Shown in pieces: positions 42,896 to 52,952 of a DNA stretch of 64,000 bases. The notes beneath the pieces are model-generated. The model made no database searches. It saw only the letters and a program-made list of their open reading frames with translations, and was not told where the DNA came from. Position 1 is the first letter of the stretch; every line of letters starts with the position of its first letter. The stretch covers positions 1 through 64,000 of the forward strand of contig NZ_KB906264.1 in NCBI RefSeq assembly GCF_000381265.1. The letters are read 5' to 3'. Source of the stretch: Curvibacter lanceolatus ATCC 14669 (GTDB taxonomy: Bacteria > Pseudomonadota > Gammaproteobacteria > Burkholderiales > Burkholderiaceae_C). The translations under genes and the position numbers were made by a program.

Positions 42896-44674
42896 ATGGC
42901 AACAGCCCCCCAACGCGACATTGCCGATTGCCTGGCCCTGGTGATCGACAGCAATGCCACTTCGCGCAGCATCCTGGCTGGCCAGTTGCGCGACTACGGC
43001 GTGGGCAAGGTGGTGCAGTGCAGCCGGGTGCGGGATGCCCGCAACCGGCTGGAGCACACGGTGTTCGATTTTGTGCTGTGCGAGCAGTACTTCGACGAAA
43101 CCAACGAATCCGGCCAGACCCTGCTCGATGACCTGCGCCGGGCCCACCTGCTGCCCTTCTCGACTGTTTTTTTCATGGTGACCGCCGAAGCGTCCTACGC
43201 CTCGGTGGCCGAAGCCGCGGAATCAGCTCTGGACGGCTACCTGCTCAAGCCCTTCACCCCGGTGGCCCTGTTCGACCGGCTCAGCCTGGCGCGCCTGCGC
43301 AAAGTGCACCTGATGCCGATCTTCAGTGCCATCGAAGACGAGAACTTCGAGCTGGCCGCCAGCCTGTGCGTCCAGCGCTTCGAGGCCCAGCAGCCCTATT
43401 GGCTGTACGCCGCTCGCATCGGCACCGAATTGCTGCTGCGCCTGGGGCGCCATGACGAGGCCCGCACCCTGTTCGAAGCCGTGATTGCCGCCCGTGCCCT
43501 GCCCTGGGCCAAACTGGGCGTGGCCCGGGCCCAGGTCGAATCTGGCCAGGCCACCCGCGCCATCACCACCTTGATGGGCCTGATCGGGGAAGACGCCAGC
43601 TACACCGACGCCTACGACGTGCTCGGGCGCGCCCAGGTCGAGGTGGGCAATTTTGCCGAGGCCCTGGAGACCTACCGCACCGCCAGCTCGCTGACCCCCG
43701 ATTCGGTCGGGCGGCAGCAGAAGTTCGGCATGATGGCGTTCTACATGGGTGACCGCGTCACAGCGACCAAGGCCCTGGCCCGGGCCACCATCCTGGGCAT
43801 CGACTCCAAGCTGTTCGACTTCCAGTCCATCGTGCTGCTGGCCTTTGCCTATTTTGCGGACAACGACCGCAAAGGCATGGAACGCTGCATGGCCGACTGC
43901 GCCCGCATTCTGGAACGGCACCCCGACAGCCCCCGGGTGCGGCGCTTCGCCGAAGTGACTGGCGCACTGCAACAGATTCTTCAAAGGCAATTTGCCCGTG
44001 CGGTCGAGATGGTGCGCAGAATGGCCGCCCAATTGAGCGATGTTGATTTTGATTTCGAGGCCTCCTGCAACCTCGCAGGCCTGCTGTCGGTGTTGGCCCA
44101 CACCTCGATCGACCTCTCCGAAGGCAGTGGCTGGATCAAACAACTGGGCATGCGCTACGCCAACACCCGGGGCCTGAGCGAATTGATGGCCAACGCGTGC
44201 CACCTGCACACGCCCTATGCAGACACCATTCGCGCCTGCCTGCAAGAGATCAACGGCACCGCCGAGCGCGCCATGGGCCTGAGCCTGTCAGGCGATCCGG
44301 CCGGCGCCGTGCGCAGCCTGCTGGAGCACAGCGAAGCCACTCTGAACGTCAAGCTGCTCGACATGTCGCAACAGGTGCTGTTGCGCCACCAGGCCCGCAT
44401 CGCCCAGGCTGAGCCGCTGCAACAGCAGATCGACGCCTTGCGAAGCCGCTGCGGCACCACCCCGGCGCGGGCCGTGCTGGGGCAGGACAGCGAACGCCAA
44501 CCCGGTGGGGTGACGCTGCGCCTGCGCAAACGCGCTGAGGCCAAGGCCCAGGCGGCTGAAAGCCTGCAAGCCGCCCAAGCGCCAGCAGAGGCACCACCCA
44601 TGCCTCAAGCCGAATCGAAATCAGAGGCTCTGACCCAGGGCCTGGACGCGCTGCGTCTGCGCCCAGGGCGCTGA
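42896..44674 (+). CDS. Degenerate receiver domain fused to TPR-like repeats
   Basis: A 592-aa protein. Residues 12-135 form a CheY-like receiver: VIDSN (Asp18, with Ser at the second acidic position), MVTAEAS (Thr96) and LLKPF (Lys118). The usual phospho-acceptor Asp is Glu63 (FDFVLCEQYF), so normal phosphorylation is unlikely and a constitutively on-like state is possible. Residues about 140-450 are helical TPR-like repeats (GRAQVEVGNFAEALETYRTASSLTPDS). The C-terminal 100 residues are Ala/Gln/Glu-rich and probably disordered. Similar receiver-TPR proteins exist in Burkholderiales and may act as scaffolds. It is monocistronic. Confidence 0.85.
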   Translation: MATAPQRDIADCLALVIDSNATSRSILAGQLRDYGVGKVVQCSRVRDARNRLEHTVFDFVLCEQYFDETNESGQTLLDDLRRAHLLPFSTVFFMVTAEASYASVAEAAESALDGYLLKPFTPVALFDRLSLARLRKVHLMPIFSAIEDENFELAASLCVQRFEAQQPYWLYAARIGTELLLRLGRHDEARTLFEAVIAARALPWAKLGVARAQVESGQATRAITTLMGLIGEDASYTDAYDVLGRAQVEVGNFAEALETYRTASSLTPDSVGRQQKFGMMAFYMGDRVTATKALARATILGIDSKLFDFQSIVLLAFAYFADNDRKGMERCMADCARILERHPDSPRVRRFAEVTGALQQILQRQFARAVEMVRRMAAQLSDVDFDFEASCNLAGLLSVLAHTSIDLSEGSGWIKQLGMRYANTRGLSELMANACHLHTPYADTIRACLQEINGTAERAMGLSLSGDPAGAVRSLLEHSEATLNVKLLDMSQQVLLRHQARIAQAEPLQQQIDALRSRCGTTPARAVLGQDSERQPGGVTLRLRKRAEAKAQAAESLQAAQAPAEAPPMPQAESKSEALTQGLDALRLRPGR

Positions 44675-44688
44675 GGCGCAGGCGGCGG

Positions 44689-45150
44689 TCACGCCAGAAA
44701 CCGAGGCAGCATCAAGCAGGCCTCGGCATTGGACGCCGAAAAACACCGATCCGCTGCCGCCAGCCAAGGCAGCCACTGGCTGGCCGTGTGTTCGCGGGGG
44801 CTCAGGCGCACGGACAGAGGACTGGGTACGGTCAGGCCGAACACGCGCTCGCGATTGCGCTGCACACCGGGTGCGTAGCGATGCTGCCACTCGGGCCAGA
44901 TGTCATAGACATTCTCCAGCCCCCAATCCAGCAGGCGATGCCCTGGGGCCAGGGCGTCGATGCCGGTCTCCTCCATCACCTCGCGCACCGCGGTGTCGAG
45001 CCAGCTTTCGTCCACATGGTCCTTGCTGCCGGTGACGGATTGCCAATGCTCGCCAGCATCGGCACGCCGGATCAGCAGCACCTGCCGGTCGGGTGTGTGG
45101 ATCAGCACCAGCACCGACTCGGGAATCTTGTGGGCGCGCGACTCGGGCAT
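44689..45150 (-). CDS. nudB: Dihydroneopterin triphosphate diphosphatase
   Basis: A 153-aa Nudix hydrolase of the NudB type, removing pyrophosphate from dihydroneopterin triphosphate in folate synthesis. The N-terminal KIPESVLVLIHTPDRQVLLIRRAD and WQSVTGSKDHVDESWLDTAVREVMEETGI (Nudix box with one extra residue, as in other betaproteobacterial NudB proteins) and the later LEWLENVYDIWPEWQHRYAPGV-like stretch (here LENVYDIWPEWQHRYAPG) identify it. It is downstream of aspS, from which a strong terminator separates it. Confidence 0.92.
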   Translation of the reverse strand: MPESRAHKIPESVLVLIHTPDRQVLLIRRADAGEHWQSVTGSKDHVDESWLDTAVREVMEETGIDALAPGHRLLDWGLENVYDIWPEWQHRYAPGVQRNRERVFGLTVPSPLSVRLSPREHTASQWLPWLAAADRCFSASNAEACLMLPRFLA

Positions 45151-45164
45151 GAGAATCTCCGGGG

Positions 45165-45201
45165 CAAAAAGAAAAGCGGCCAGGGCTTGCGCCGTGGCCG
45201 C
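45165..45201 (-). terminator. Rho-independent terminator of aspS
   Basis: On the minus strand GCGGCCA (45201-45195) pairs with TGGCCGC (45182-45176) and is followed by TTTTCTTTTT. It lies 41 bases after the aspS stop and just before nudB. Confidence 0.85.
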
Positions 45202-45241
45202 TGCGGTCCTGATCGTCCGGTGATCAGGGGATTTGCCGGCC

Positions 45242-47050
45242 TCAGGCGGCGGGCGTGGCGTTGCGCAGGCGGATGTGCAGTTCGCGCAGCTGCTTTTCGT
45301 CCACCGGGCTCGGGGCCTGGGTCAACAGACACTGGGCGCGCTGGGTCTTGGGGAAGGCGATCACGTCACGGATCGACTCGGCGCCGGTCATCAGCGTCAC
45401 GATACGGTCCAGGCCGAAGGCCAGGCCACCGTGCGGAGGTGCACCGTACTGCAGGGCGTCGAGCAGGAAGCCGAACTTCTGCTGGGCTTCTTCGGGGCTG
45501 ATCTTGAGGGCGTCGAACACCTTCTGCTGCACATCGGCGCGGTGGATACGGACCGAGCCGCCACCCATTTCCCAGCCATTGAGCACCATGTCGTAGCCCT
45601 TGGAGATGCACTTCTCAGGCGCGGTGACCATCCAGTCCTCATGACCGTCCTTGGGCGCGGTGAAGGGGTGGTGCACGGCGTTCCAGCGCTGAGCATCTTC
45701 GTCGAACTCGAACATCGGGAAGTCGACCACCCACAGCGGGGCCCAGCGGTGCTCGAACAGACCGTTCTTCTTGCCGAATTCGCTGTGCCCGATCTTGATG
45801 CGCAGGGCTCCGATGGAGTCGTTGACGATCTTTTCCTTGTCAGCACCGAAGAACAGCAGGTCGCCGTCCTGGGCACCGGTGCGGGCCAGGATCTCGGTGA
45901 TGGCCTTGTCGTGCAGGTTCTTGACGATGGGGCTTTGCAGGCCGTCGCGGCCCTTGCTCAGGTCGTTGACCTTGATCCAGGCCAGGCCCTTGGCGCCGTA
46001 GATCTTGACGAACTCGGTGTAGCTGTCGATCTCACCGCGCGACAGGCCCGAACCTTCCTTGGCGCCGCCCGGCACACGCAGGGCCACCACGCGGCCACCC
46101 TTGGTGGTGGCGGGGGTGGAGAACACCTTGAAATCAACATCGGCCATCACATCGGTCAGCTCGGTGAACTCGAGCTTGACGCGCAGGTCGGGCTTGTCAG
46201 AGCCGAAACGGAAGGCCGCGTCCTGGTAGGTCATGACCGGGAACTCGCCCAGGTCCACGCCCAGGGTGTTCTGGAACACGGTCTTGATCATGCCCTGGAA
46301 CATGTCACGGATGTCCTGCTCTTCCATGAAGGACGTTTCGATATCGATCTGCGTGAATTCGGGCTGGCGGTCAGCGCGCAGGTCTTCGTCGCGGAAGCAC
46401 TTGGTGATCTGGTAGTAGCGGTCGAAGCCGGCCACCATCAGCAGCTGCTTGAACAGCTGGGGCGACTGGGGCAGCGCGAAGAACTGGCCGTCATGCACGC
46501 GGCTGGGCACCAGGTAGTCACGCGCGCCTTCGGGCGTGGACTTGGTCAGCATCGGGGTTTCGATGTCGATGAAGCCGTTGGCATCGAGGAACTTGCGCAC
46601 TTCCATGGCCACGCGGTAGCGCAGCATCAGGTTGTTCTGCATGTAAGGGCGGCGCAGGTCCAGCACGCGGTGGGTCAGGCGGGTGGTTTCGCTGAGGTTG
46701 TCCTCATCGATCTGGAACGGAGGCGTGACCGAGGGGTTGAGCACCTTGAGCTCGTGGCACAGCACTTCGATCTGACCGCTCTTGAGTTTGTCGTTGGTGG
46801 TGCCGTCCGGACGGGCACGCACCACCCCCTTGACCTGCACGCAGAATTCGTTGCGCACTTCTTCGGCCACCTTGAACATCTCGGCACGGTCCGGGTCGCA
46901 GACCACCTGCACATAACCTTCGCGGTCGCGCAGGTCGATGAAGATCACACCACCATGGTCACGACGACGATTGACCCAGCCCGACAAGGTAACGGTTTGG
47001 CCCAGCAGGGCTTCGGTCACGAGACCGCAATAGTGTGAACGCATAGCCAT
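45242..47050 (-). CDS. aspS: Aspartyl-tRNA synthetase
   Basis: A 602-aa class II synthetase of bacterial type. The anticodon-binding OB fold ([43 protein letters not shown]), the catalytic core ([31 protein letters not shown]; motif 2 [21 protein letters not shown]), the GAD insertion and motif 3 ([10 protein letters not shown]) are all present. ATG 47050 ([10 protein letters not shown]) is preferred to ATG 47059. It is probably cotranscribed with the upstream DUF502 and fmdB genes. Confidence 0.96.
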   Translation of the reverse strand: MAMRSHYCGLVTEALLGQTVTLSGWVNRRRDHGGVIFIDLRDREGYVQVVCDPDRAEMFKVAEEVRNEFCVQVKGVVRARPDGTTNDKLKSGQIEVLCHELKVLNPSVTPPFQIDEDNLSETTRLTHRVLDLRRPYMQNNLMLRYRVAMEVRKFLDANGFIDIETPMLTKSTPEGARDYLVPSRVHDGQFFALPQSPQLFKQLLMVAGFDRYYQITKCFRDEDLRADRQPEFTQIDIETSFMEEQDIRDMFQGMIKTVFQNTLGVDLGEFPVMTYQDAAFRFGSDKPDLRVKLEFTELTDVMADVDFKVFSTPATTKGGRVVALRVPGGAKEGSGLSRGEIDSYTEFVKIYGAKGLAWIKVNDLSKGRDGLQSPIVKNLHDKAITEILARTGAQDGDLLFFGADKEKIVNDSIGALRIKIGHSEFGKKNGLFEHRWAPLWVVDFPMFEFDEDAQRWNAVHHPFTAPKDGHEDWMVTAPEKCISKGYDMVLNGWEMGGGSVRIHRADVQQKVFDALKISPEEAQQKFGFLLDALQYGAPPHGGLAFGLDRIVTLMTGAESIRDVIAFPKTQRAQCLLTQAPSPVDEKQLRELHIRLRNATPAA

Positions 47051-47077
47051 AAGAAACATCCAGCGCCAAGGGGCGCA

Positions 47078-47716
47078 TTACTGAGAAGATTGAGAGAGGA
47101 TGGCCGGGCCCGCAGGAGCGACCACGCCCATGGAAACGATGTACTTGAGCGCCTCGTCCACGCTCATGTCGAGTTCGATGCAATCACTGCGTCGCAACAT
47201 GACGAAATAGCCCCCGGTGGGGTTGGGCGTGGTGGGCACGTAGACGCTGAGAAAGTCGTCCTTGAGGTAGGTGAGCACGTCACCACCCGGGGTCCCCGTG
47301 ACGAACGCCACGGTCCAGACGCCATCGCGCGGCCACTGGATCAGCACCGCCTTGCGGAACGCGTTGCCGCTTTCCGAGAACAGCGTGTCCGAGACCTGCT
47401 TGACGCTGGAATAGATCGAGCGCACCACCGGGATGCGGTGCACGATGGCATCGCCCAGCTTGACGAGCTTGCGACCCAGAAAATTGCTGGCGACGGCACC
47501 GACCACCAGCAAAATGAGCAGCGTGAGCACCACCCCGAAGCCCGGGATGTGGAAACCCAGCAACTCGTCCGGCCGCCATTTCTGGGGCAGGATGAGCAGG
47601 GTCTGGTCCAGGGTGCCGATGATCCAGTCGAGCACCCAGATGGTGATGGCCACCGGCACGATGACCAGCAGACCCGCGAACAACCATTTGCGCATGGCAG
47701 CCATGGGGGTGGTCAT
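47078..47716 (-). CDS. DUF502 membrane protein
   Basis: A 212-aa protein with two N-terminal membrane helices (WLFAGLLVIVPVAITIWVLDWIIG and FGVVLTLLILLVVGAVASNFLG), then the conserved DUF502 cytosolic part (RIPVVRSIYSSVKQVSDTLFS, VLIQWPRDGVWTVAFVTGT, VYVPTTPNPTGGYFVMLRRSD). ATG 47716 overlaps the fmdB stop (ATGA), which decides the start. Function unknown. Confidence 0.9.
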   Translation of the reverse strand: MTTPMAAMRKWLFAGLLVIVPVAITIWVLDWIIGTLDQTLLILPQKWRPDELLGFHIPGFGVVLTLLILLVVGAVASNFLGRKLVKLGDAIVHRIPVVRSIYSSVKQVSDTLFSESGNAFRKAVLIQWPRDGVWTVAFVTGTPGGDVLTYLKDDFLSVYVPTTPNPTGGYFVMLRRSDCIELDMSVDEALKYIVSMGVVAPAGPAILSQSSQ

Positions 47717-48078
47717 CCGTGACAGGCGCAACCGCCACCGCACGAGCCACCCGAGGCGGTGGGGGCGGAGTCGGCCTTGGCCGTGCTGGACGACGACGAC
47801 TCGGCCGGCGCGCTGGAGGAACCGGTGTCAGCGCCCGCTGCGGGGGCGGTGGCCGGGGCACTGGTGCCTGCGCTGGCACCATTTGCGCCGCTGTTGCCGC
47901 CCCGGAAATCGGTCACATACCAGCCCGAGCCTTTAAGCTGGAAACCGGCCGCGGTGATCTGTTTGCGGAAGGCCGAGGCATGGCAGGCGGGGCATTCCGT
48001 CAGCGGGGCGTCGGAGATTTTTTGCAAGACGTCTTTGCTGTGCCCGCAGGACTCGCATTTGTAGGCGTAGATTGGCAT
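47713..48078 (-). CDS. FmdB-family zinc ribbon protein
   Basis: A 121-aa protein beginning MPIYAYKCESCGHSKDVLQKISDAPLTECPACHASAFRKQI, the FmdB zinc ribbon with two CxxC pairs. ATG 48078 is the standard start. The C-terminal half is low-complexity Ser/Ala/Thr and ends in a Gly/Cys tail (GGSCGGGCACHG) that may bind another metal. Regulatory role proposed for the family is unproven. First gene of the fmdB-DUF502-aspS operon. Confidence 0.92.
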   Translation of the reverse strand: MPIYAYKCESCGHSKDVLQKISDAPLTECPACHASAFRKQITAAGFQLKGSGWYVTDFRGGNSGANGASAGTSAPATAPAAGADTGSSSAPAESSSSSTAKADSAPTASGGSCGGGCACHG

Positions 48079-48176
48079 GGCTTTCTGAGCTTGGAAGGGG
48101 GTTGCAAAACCCTCAATTATAGGCGGGCGGTCATTCTGCAAGAGCCGCCCGGTGGATGAACACAGGTGCCCTGGCC

Positions 48177-49631
48177 TCAAAGCCCCGGCAAGACATGGTG
48201 CGAGGCGCGGCTGTTGCGGATGCCCTGCGGCCCCAGCGAGCCGATCAGCATGCCCAGCAGTGCCGCCACAAAGCCGGCCAGTTGGGCCGGCACCTCTTCA
48301 CCGGCGGAGGTCACGATGAACATCAGCCAGCACAAAATACCCAGCACGATCGAGAACAAGGCGCCCTGGGTGGTGGCCCGCTTCCAGTACAGGCCGGCCG
48401 TCAGGGGCACGATGGCCCCCACCAGCGTGACCTGGTAGGCGCCCGACACCATTTCATAGATGGGCTTGTCCTTGGACAGGATGGCATAGGTGCACACGAA
48501 GACGCTGAAGATCAGCACCGTGATGCGCATGGTGCGCAGCTCCTGCTGGTCGCTCTGGCGCGGAAAGAACTGGCGCCAGATGTTCTCCACAAAGGTCACC
48601 GACGGCGCCAGCAAGGTGGCCGAGGCCGTGCTCTTGATGGCTGACAGCAGTGCACCGAAAAACAGCACCTGCATCACAAAGGGCATGTGGGTGCGCACCA
48701 GGGTGGGCAGGATCATCTGACTGTCCACCTTGCGGCCGGTGGACAGAAGCTGCTCGGTGGTCTCGGGCATGATGATCAAGGCGCTGGTGACCAGGAACAT
48801 GGGCACGAAAGCAAACAGGATGTAGCAGATGCCGCCGATCACCGGGCCCCGGGTGGCGGCGCGCTCGTCCTTGGCCGACATCACCCGCTGGAACACGTCC
48901 TGCTGCGGGATCGAGCCCAGCATCATGGTCATGCCCGCGCCGATGAAGAACAGGATGTCCTTGAACTGCATGGGCGGCCAGAAGGCGAACAGGTCTTTTT
49001 CCTGGGCATAGGCCAGTACCTTGTCCACCCCACCCGCCTGTTGCCCGGCAAACACGGCCAGGATCAGCAGGCCGCAGACCAGAATGATCATCTGGATGAA
49101 ATCGGTCACCGCCACCGACCACATGCCGCCGAACAAGGTGTAGGCCAGGATGGAGGCCGTGCCGATCAGCATGCCCGCCGGCTGCGAGATGGCGCCTTCG
49201 GACAGCACGTTGAAGACCAGCCCCAGCGCCGTGACCTGGGCTGCCACCCAACCCAGGTAGCTGATGAGGATGATCAGCGAACACAGGATCTCGATCACCC
49301 GGCCATAACGTTCACGGTAGTAATCGCTGATGGTGAGCAGCGACATCTTGTACAGCCGCGCCGAGAAGAACAGCCCGACCAGGATCAGGCAGAAGCCCGC
49401 CCCAAACGGGTCTTCGACCACGCCATGCAGGCCTTCCTTGATGAAGGTGGCCGGAATGCCCATCACCGTTTCCGACCCGAACCAGGTGGCAAAGGTGGTG
49501 GTCACGATCATGAACAAGGGCAGATGGCGCCCGGCGATCGCGAAATCGGCGGTGTTTTTCACCCGCTTGGCCGCCCACAGGCCGATGGCGATGGTGACGA
49601 GCAAGTAGATGATGACCAGGGTCAGCAGCAC
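48177..49631 (-). CDS. Sodium:solute symporter (SSS family)
   Basis: A 484-aa inner-membrane transporter with about 13 hydrophobic helices. SSS features: the N-terminal helix LLTLVIIYLLVTIAIGLWAA, DFAIAGRHLPLFMIVTTTFATWFGSETVMG, the RLYKMSLLTISDYYRERYG loop and GAGMTMMLGSIPQQDVFQRVMSAKDERAA. It couples Na+ entry to uptake of an organic solute (proline, pantothenate, acetate or other); the substrate is not evident. It is 60 bases from ubiB and on the same strand. Confidence 0.92.
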   Translation of the reverse strand: MLLTLVIIYLLVTIAIGLWAAKRVKNTADFAIAGRHLPLFMIVTTTFATWFGSETVMGIPATFIKEGLHGVVEDPFGAGFCLILVGLFFSARLYKMSLLTISDYYRERYGRVIEILCSLIILISYLGWVAAQVTALGLVFNVLSEGAISQPAGMLIGTASILAYTLFGGMWSVAVTDFIQMIILVCGLLILAVFAGQQAGGVDKVLAYAQEKDLFAFWPPMQFKDILFFIGAGMTMMLGSIPQQDVFQRVMSAKDERAATRGPVIGGICYILFAFVPMFLVTSALIIMPETTEQLLSTGRKVDSQMILPTLVRTHMPFVMQVLFFGALLSAIKSTASATLLAPSVTFVENIWRQFFPRQSDQQELRTMRITVLIFSVFVCTYAILSKDKPIYEMVSGAYQVTLVGAIVPLTAGLYWKRATTQGALFSIVLGILCWLMFIVTSAGEEVPAQLAGFVAALLGMLIGSLGPQGIRNSRASHHVLPGL

Positions 49632-49691
49632 GGAAACCTCCAGGAAGACGGCGGATTATCCCGAAATCGGGCCCAGGCGGGCTGCTGGCCG

Positions 49692-51257
49692 TCAGAACAG
49701 GCGGATTCTGATCACCAGTTGCAACACCAGCAGACCCAATACAAATCCCATGCCACCGTAGACGATGGACTGCAGCAGGCGGTTGGTGCGCCGCTGCTCG
49801 GCCAGCAGCAGGGCCAACTCCTTCTTATGCCCGGACGGCCCCTGCTCCAGGTAACCGGCCAGCAGGCGAGGCAGCTCGGGCAGCAGCTTGGCGTAGCGCG
49901 GAAACTCATCGCGCAGCTGCTTGAACAGGCGCTGTGGGCCCACTTGGTCGAGCATCCACTTCTCCAGGAAGGGCTTAGCCGTGCTCCAGAGGTCCAACTC
50001 GGGGTCCAGTTGCCGGCCCAGGCCCTCGATGTTGAGCAGGGTCTTCTGCAACAACACCAGCTGGGGCTGGATTTCGACCTGGAAGCGGCGCGAGGTCTGG
50101 AACAGGCGCATCAGCACCATGCCCAGCGAGATTTCCTTGAGCGGACGGTCGAAATAGGGCTCGCACACACTGCGGATGGCGGCCTCCAGCTCGTCCACCC
50201 GGGTTTCCGGGGGCACCCAGCCGCTTTCGATGTGCAGCTCGGCCACCCGTTTGTAGTCGCGACGGAAAAAGGCCGTGAAATTCTGCGCCAGGTATTCCTT
50301 GTCGTACTCGGTCAGGGTGCCGACGATGCCGAAGTCCAGCGAGATGTAGCGCCCGAAGGTGCCGGGCGCCAGGCTGACCTGGATGTTGCCCGGGTGCATG
50401 TCGGCGTGGAAGAAGCCATCGCGGAACACCTGGGTGAAGAAGATGGTGACGCCATCGCGCGCCAACTGGGGAATGTTGACCCCGGCGTCGCGCAGGCGCT
50501 CGAGCTGGCTGATGGGCACGCCCTTCATGCGCTCCATGACCATCACCTCGGGGTGGCAGAAGTCCCAGAACACCTCGGGGATCAGCACCAGATCCAGCCC
50601 GCTCATGTTGCGCCGCAACTGGGCGGCATTGGAGGCCTCGCGCACCAGGTCCAGTTCGTCGTGCAGGTATTTGTCGAACTCGGCCACCACTTCGCGCGGT
50701 TTGAGGCGCTTGCCATCCGAACTCAGGCCCTCAACCCAGCCGGCCATCATGCGCATCAGGGCCAGGTCCTTGTCGATCACGGGCAGCATGCCGGGGCGCA
50801 GCACCTTGATCGCCACCTCACGCTCCACCCCGGCGGCCGTGCGCACCACGCCGAAGTGCACCTGGGCAATCGAGGCGCTGGCCACGGGCTCGCGGTCAAA
50901 AGCCAGAAACACCTCGTCCACCGGACGACGGAAGGCCCTCTCGATGGTGGCGACGGCCACGTCGGAGCTGAACGGAGGCACCCGGTCCTGCAGATGGGCC
51001 AGCTCTTCGGCAATGTCAGGGGGCAGCAGGTCGCGCCGGGTGGACAGCACCTGGCCGAACTTCACGAAGATGGGGCCCAGTTGCTCCAGCGCCTCACGCA
51101 GGCGCTGCCCGCGCGGTGCATCCAGCGTGCGGCCGATGGTGATGATGCGCGCCAGGCGGGTCATCCAGGGCCTGCCGAAATGGGTCAGCACCATCTCGTC
51201 GAGGCCATAGCGCAAGACCACCCAGAGGATGTAGCACCCTCGCAACAGACGGCTCAT
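49692..51257 (-). CDS. ubiB: Ubiquinone biosynthesis accessory kinase-like protein UbiB
   Basis: A 521-aa atypical kinase (ABC1/ADCK type) needed for ubiquinone synthesis. The family KxGQ motif is in [20 protein letters not shown]; the Ala-rich loop is replaced by [11 protein letters not shown]; the catalytic loop is [11 protein letters not shown] and the DFG-like motif is SLDFGIVG. Two C-terminal membrane helices ([20 protein letters not shown]) anchor it. ATG overlaps the ubiJ stop, as usual for this pair. Confidence 0.95.
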   Translation of the reverse strand: MSRLLRGCYILWVVLRYGLDEMVLTHFGRPWMTRLARIITIGRTLDAPRGQRLREALEQLGPIFVKFGQVLSTRRDLLPPDIAEELAHLQDRVPPFSSDVAVATIERAFRRPVDEVFLAFDREPVASASIAQVHFGVVRTAAGVEREVAIKVLRPGMLPVIDKDLALMRMMAGWVEGLSSDGKRLKPREVVAEFDKYLHDELDLVREASNAAQLRRNMSGLDLVLIPEVFWDFCHPEVMVMERMKGVPISQLERLRDAGVNIPQLARDGVTIFFTQVFRDGFFHADMHPGNIQVSLAPGTFGRYISLDFGIVGTLTEYDKEYLAQNFTAFFRRDYKRVAELHIESGWVPPETRVDELEAAIRSVCEPYFDRPLKEISLGMVLMRLFQTSRRFQVEIQPQLVLLQKTLLNIEGLGRQLDPELDLWSTAKPFLEKWMLDQVGPQRLFKQLRDEFPRYAKLLPELPRLLAGYLEQGPSGHKKELALLLAEQRRTNRLLQSIVYGGMGFVLGLLVLQLVIRIRLF

Positions 51258-51808
51258 AGACCGTCCTTGTCACGCACGATGGAGGTGGCGGGGAAGCGGG
51301 TCACAAAATCCTTCAGACCGCGCGCCAGGTTTTTGACCGCCTGCACAACCGTGTGGGCCGGGCCGTCGCCCACCACGCGGGCCAGGTCTTCTTCGAGATC
51401 CCAGCGCACGTGATCGACGATCCAGTTGATTTCGGCGGCAAATTGCACATCGCCCTCGATGCGCACCGGCGGCTTCTCGCCCGCCACGACCGCCTGCACC
51501 AGGGAGGTGGGCGAGCTTTCGGTGACGGCCAGGTGCAAGTCGGAGTTCGCACCCGGCTCGGCCAGGTCGATCAGCCCTGCCGGGGTGATGATCAGTTTGA
51601 TGTCAAAGAGGCGCCATTGCACGCTGGCCACGCGGCCCTTCTGGCGCGCAAGCCGGGCCATGGCCTCGGGCTCTTGCATCAACACGTGGTTGATGAGCAG
51701 CACACCACGGTGCTGCAACTCGCTCACCAGCCAGGCAGGTGGCTGGAAGGTGCTGGTGACGCGGTCAAACAGTTGATCGATCAGAGAGAAAGGGGATGCT
51801 TGGGCCAT
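51254..51808 (-). CDS. ubiJ: Ubiquinone biosynthesis accessory protein UbiJ
   Basis: A 184-aa SCP2-like lipid-binding protein that organises the Ubi metabolon with UbiK. The SCP2 fold is suggested by [37 protein letters not shown] and [20 protein letters not shown]. The context (ubiE and ubiB neighbours) supports the call. Its stop overlaps the ubiB start. Confidence 0.9.
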   Translation of the reverse strand: MAQASPFSLIDQLFDRVTSTFQPPAWLVSELQHRGVLLINHVLMQEPEAMARLARQKGRVASVQWRLFDIKLIITPAGLIDLAEPGANSDLHLAVTESSPTSLVQAVVAGEKPPVRIEGDVQFAAEINWIVDHVRWDLEEDLARVVGDGPAHTVVQAVKNLARGLKDFVTRFPATSIVRDKDGL

Positions 51809-51879
51809 AGCCGGCGATTATTCCCCGAAAGTGAGGCGCCAGCCCGATGACCCTGCACAGGCCCGGGCAGGCGGCGTGT

Positions 51880-52887
51880 TTATTGCAGCGCCTGCACGCC
51901 GGCCACCAGCCAGCCCGCACTGCCGTCCTTGGGCTTGGTCATGTTCCAGACCTCACGGAACGGATTGGGGCCCGCCGAGGGCTCCTCGCGGATCATGCCG
52001 GAGAACTCGACGCTGGCCATGTAGCCCTCGCCCAGGTCTTCGATGCCCAGCAGCTGCGCCTCGATCATGACCACGTCGGTCTTGTTCTGCTGCCCCGGGC
52101 GGTGGGCTTCGCGCTCGTTGAGCTGCACACGGATCTCGTCGAGCATGCCGTCGGTCATCATGGCGCGCAGGGTCGGGATGTCGGAACGGTCCCAGGCGGC
52201 CTGCAGGGCCACGAAGTTGCGCTTGGCCGCGCCAAGGAAACCCTCGGTGTCGAAACCGGCCGGAATGCCCCAGCTCTGGCTGCCGCCCAGCGCCGTGCCG
52301 ATCATGGCACCGCCAGACTGGCGGCCCGCGGCCTCGGGGCCGAACTGGCTTTGGCGCTCCCAGGGGCGAGCCGAGGCGTCGTTGCCGACGTGATCGGGGC
52401 TGTACTGGCGCAGGGCCGGTGCGGCGGCGGGCGAACCCGCGCCCTGGAACGCGTAGGGGCCGGAGGCCGCAGCGACACCCCGGCGGCTGCGCATGAACCA
52501 GCCGATCACGGCCATGGCCACCATGGCCAACAGGGCCACCATGAGGATCTGGCCAAAGGCCTCACCAAAGCCCAGCGAGTGCGCCAGCCAGGCCAAGCCC
52601 AGGCCGGCCGCCAGGCCACCCAGCATGGCGCCCCAGGGGCGGCGCGGAGCCTGGGCAGCGGCCGGGGCAGGTGCAGGTGCGGGTTTGGCCACGGAGGACG
52701 CGGCGCCAGCCGGGGCCACCGATGGCGAAGCGGGCGTTGCCGGAGCGGGCGAAGCCCCCTCACGCTGAGTCACATTCGAGGATTGACGCCCGATCGATTG
52801 GCCGCCACCCAGCCTGCGTGCGGCCTCGGCCTCCTGGCCAGCCATCACCAGTGCCAGCGCCAGCACCACGGACCAAAGCTTCATCAT
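51880..52887 (-). CDS. Tim44-like domain protein
   Basis: A 335-aa protein with a signal peptide or N-terminal anchor (MMKLWSVVLALALVMAGQEAEA), a Pro/Ala-rich linker, one or two membrane helices (GAMLGGLAAGLGLAWLAHSLG, QILMVALLAMVAMAVIGWFM), and a C-terminal Tim44-like domain (FLGAAKRNFVALQAAWDRSDIPTLRAMMTDGMLDEIRVQLNER). The bacterial function is unclear; the family binds membranes or proteins. It lies between ubiE and ubiJ, which is frequent in betaproteobacteria. Confidence 0.9.
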   Translation of the reverse strand: MMKLWSVVLALALVMAGQEAEAARRLGGGQSIGRQSSNVTQREGASPAPATPASPSVAPAGAASSVAKPAPAPAPAAAQAPRRPWGAMLGGLAAGLGLAWLAHSLGFGEAFGQILMVALLAMVAMAVIGWFMRSRRGVAAASGPYAFQGAGSPAAAPALRQYSPDHVGNDASARPWERQSQFGPEAAGRQSGGAMIGTALGGSQSWGIPAGFDTEGFLGAAKRNFVALQAAWDRSDIPTLRAMMTDGMLDEIRVQLNEREAHRPGQQNKTDVVMIEAQLLGIEDLGEGYMASVEFSGMIREEPSAGPNPFREVWNMTKPKDGSAGWLVAGVQALQ

Positions 52888-52952
52888 GTCATCTCCATCT
52901 TCTCGTTCAGTGGGGGCAAGCCCCGTTCATTCGCTTGGGACGCGCACGCCCC

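Noticed and set aside
48687-51413. 908-codon open frame on the plus strand opposite the symporter and ubiB
   Set aside because: Shadow of conserved minus-strand genes; no domain, His/Gln/Gly-rich product.
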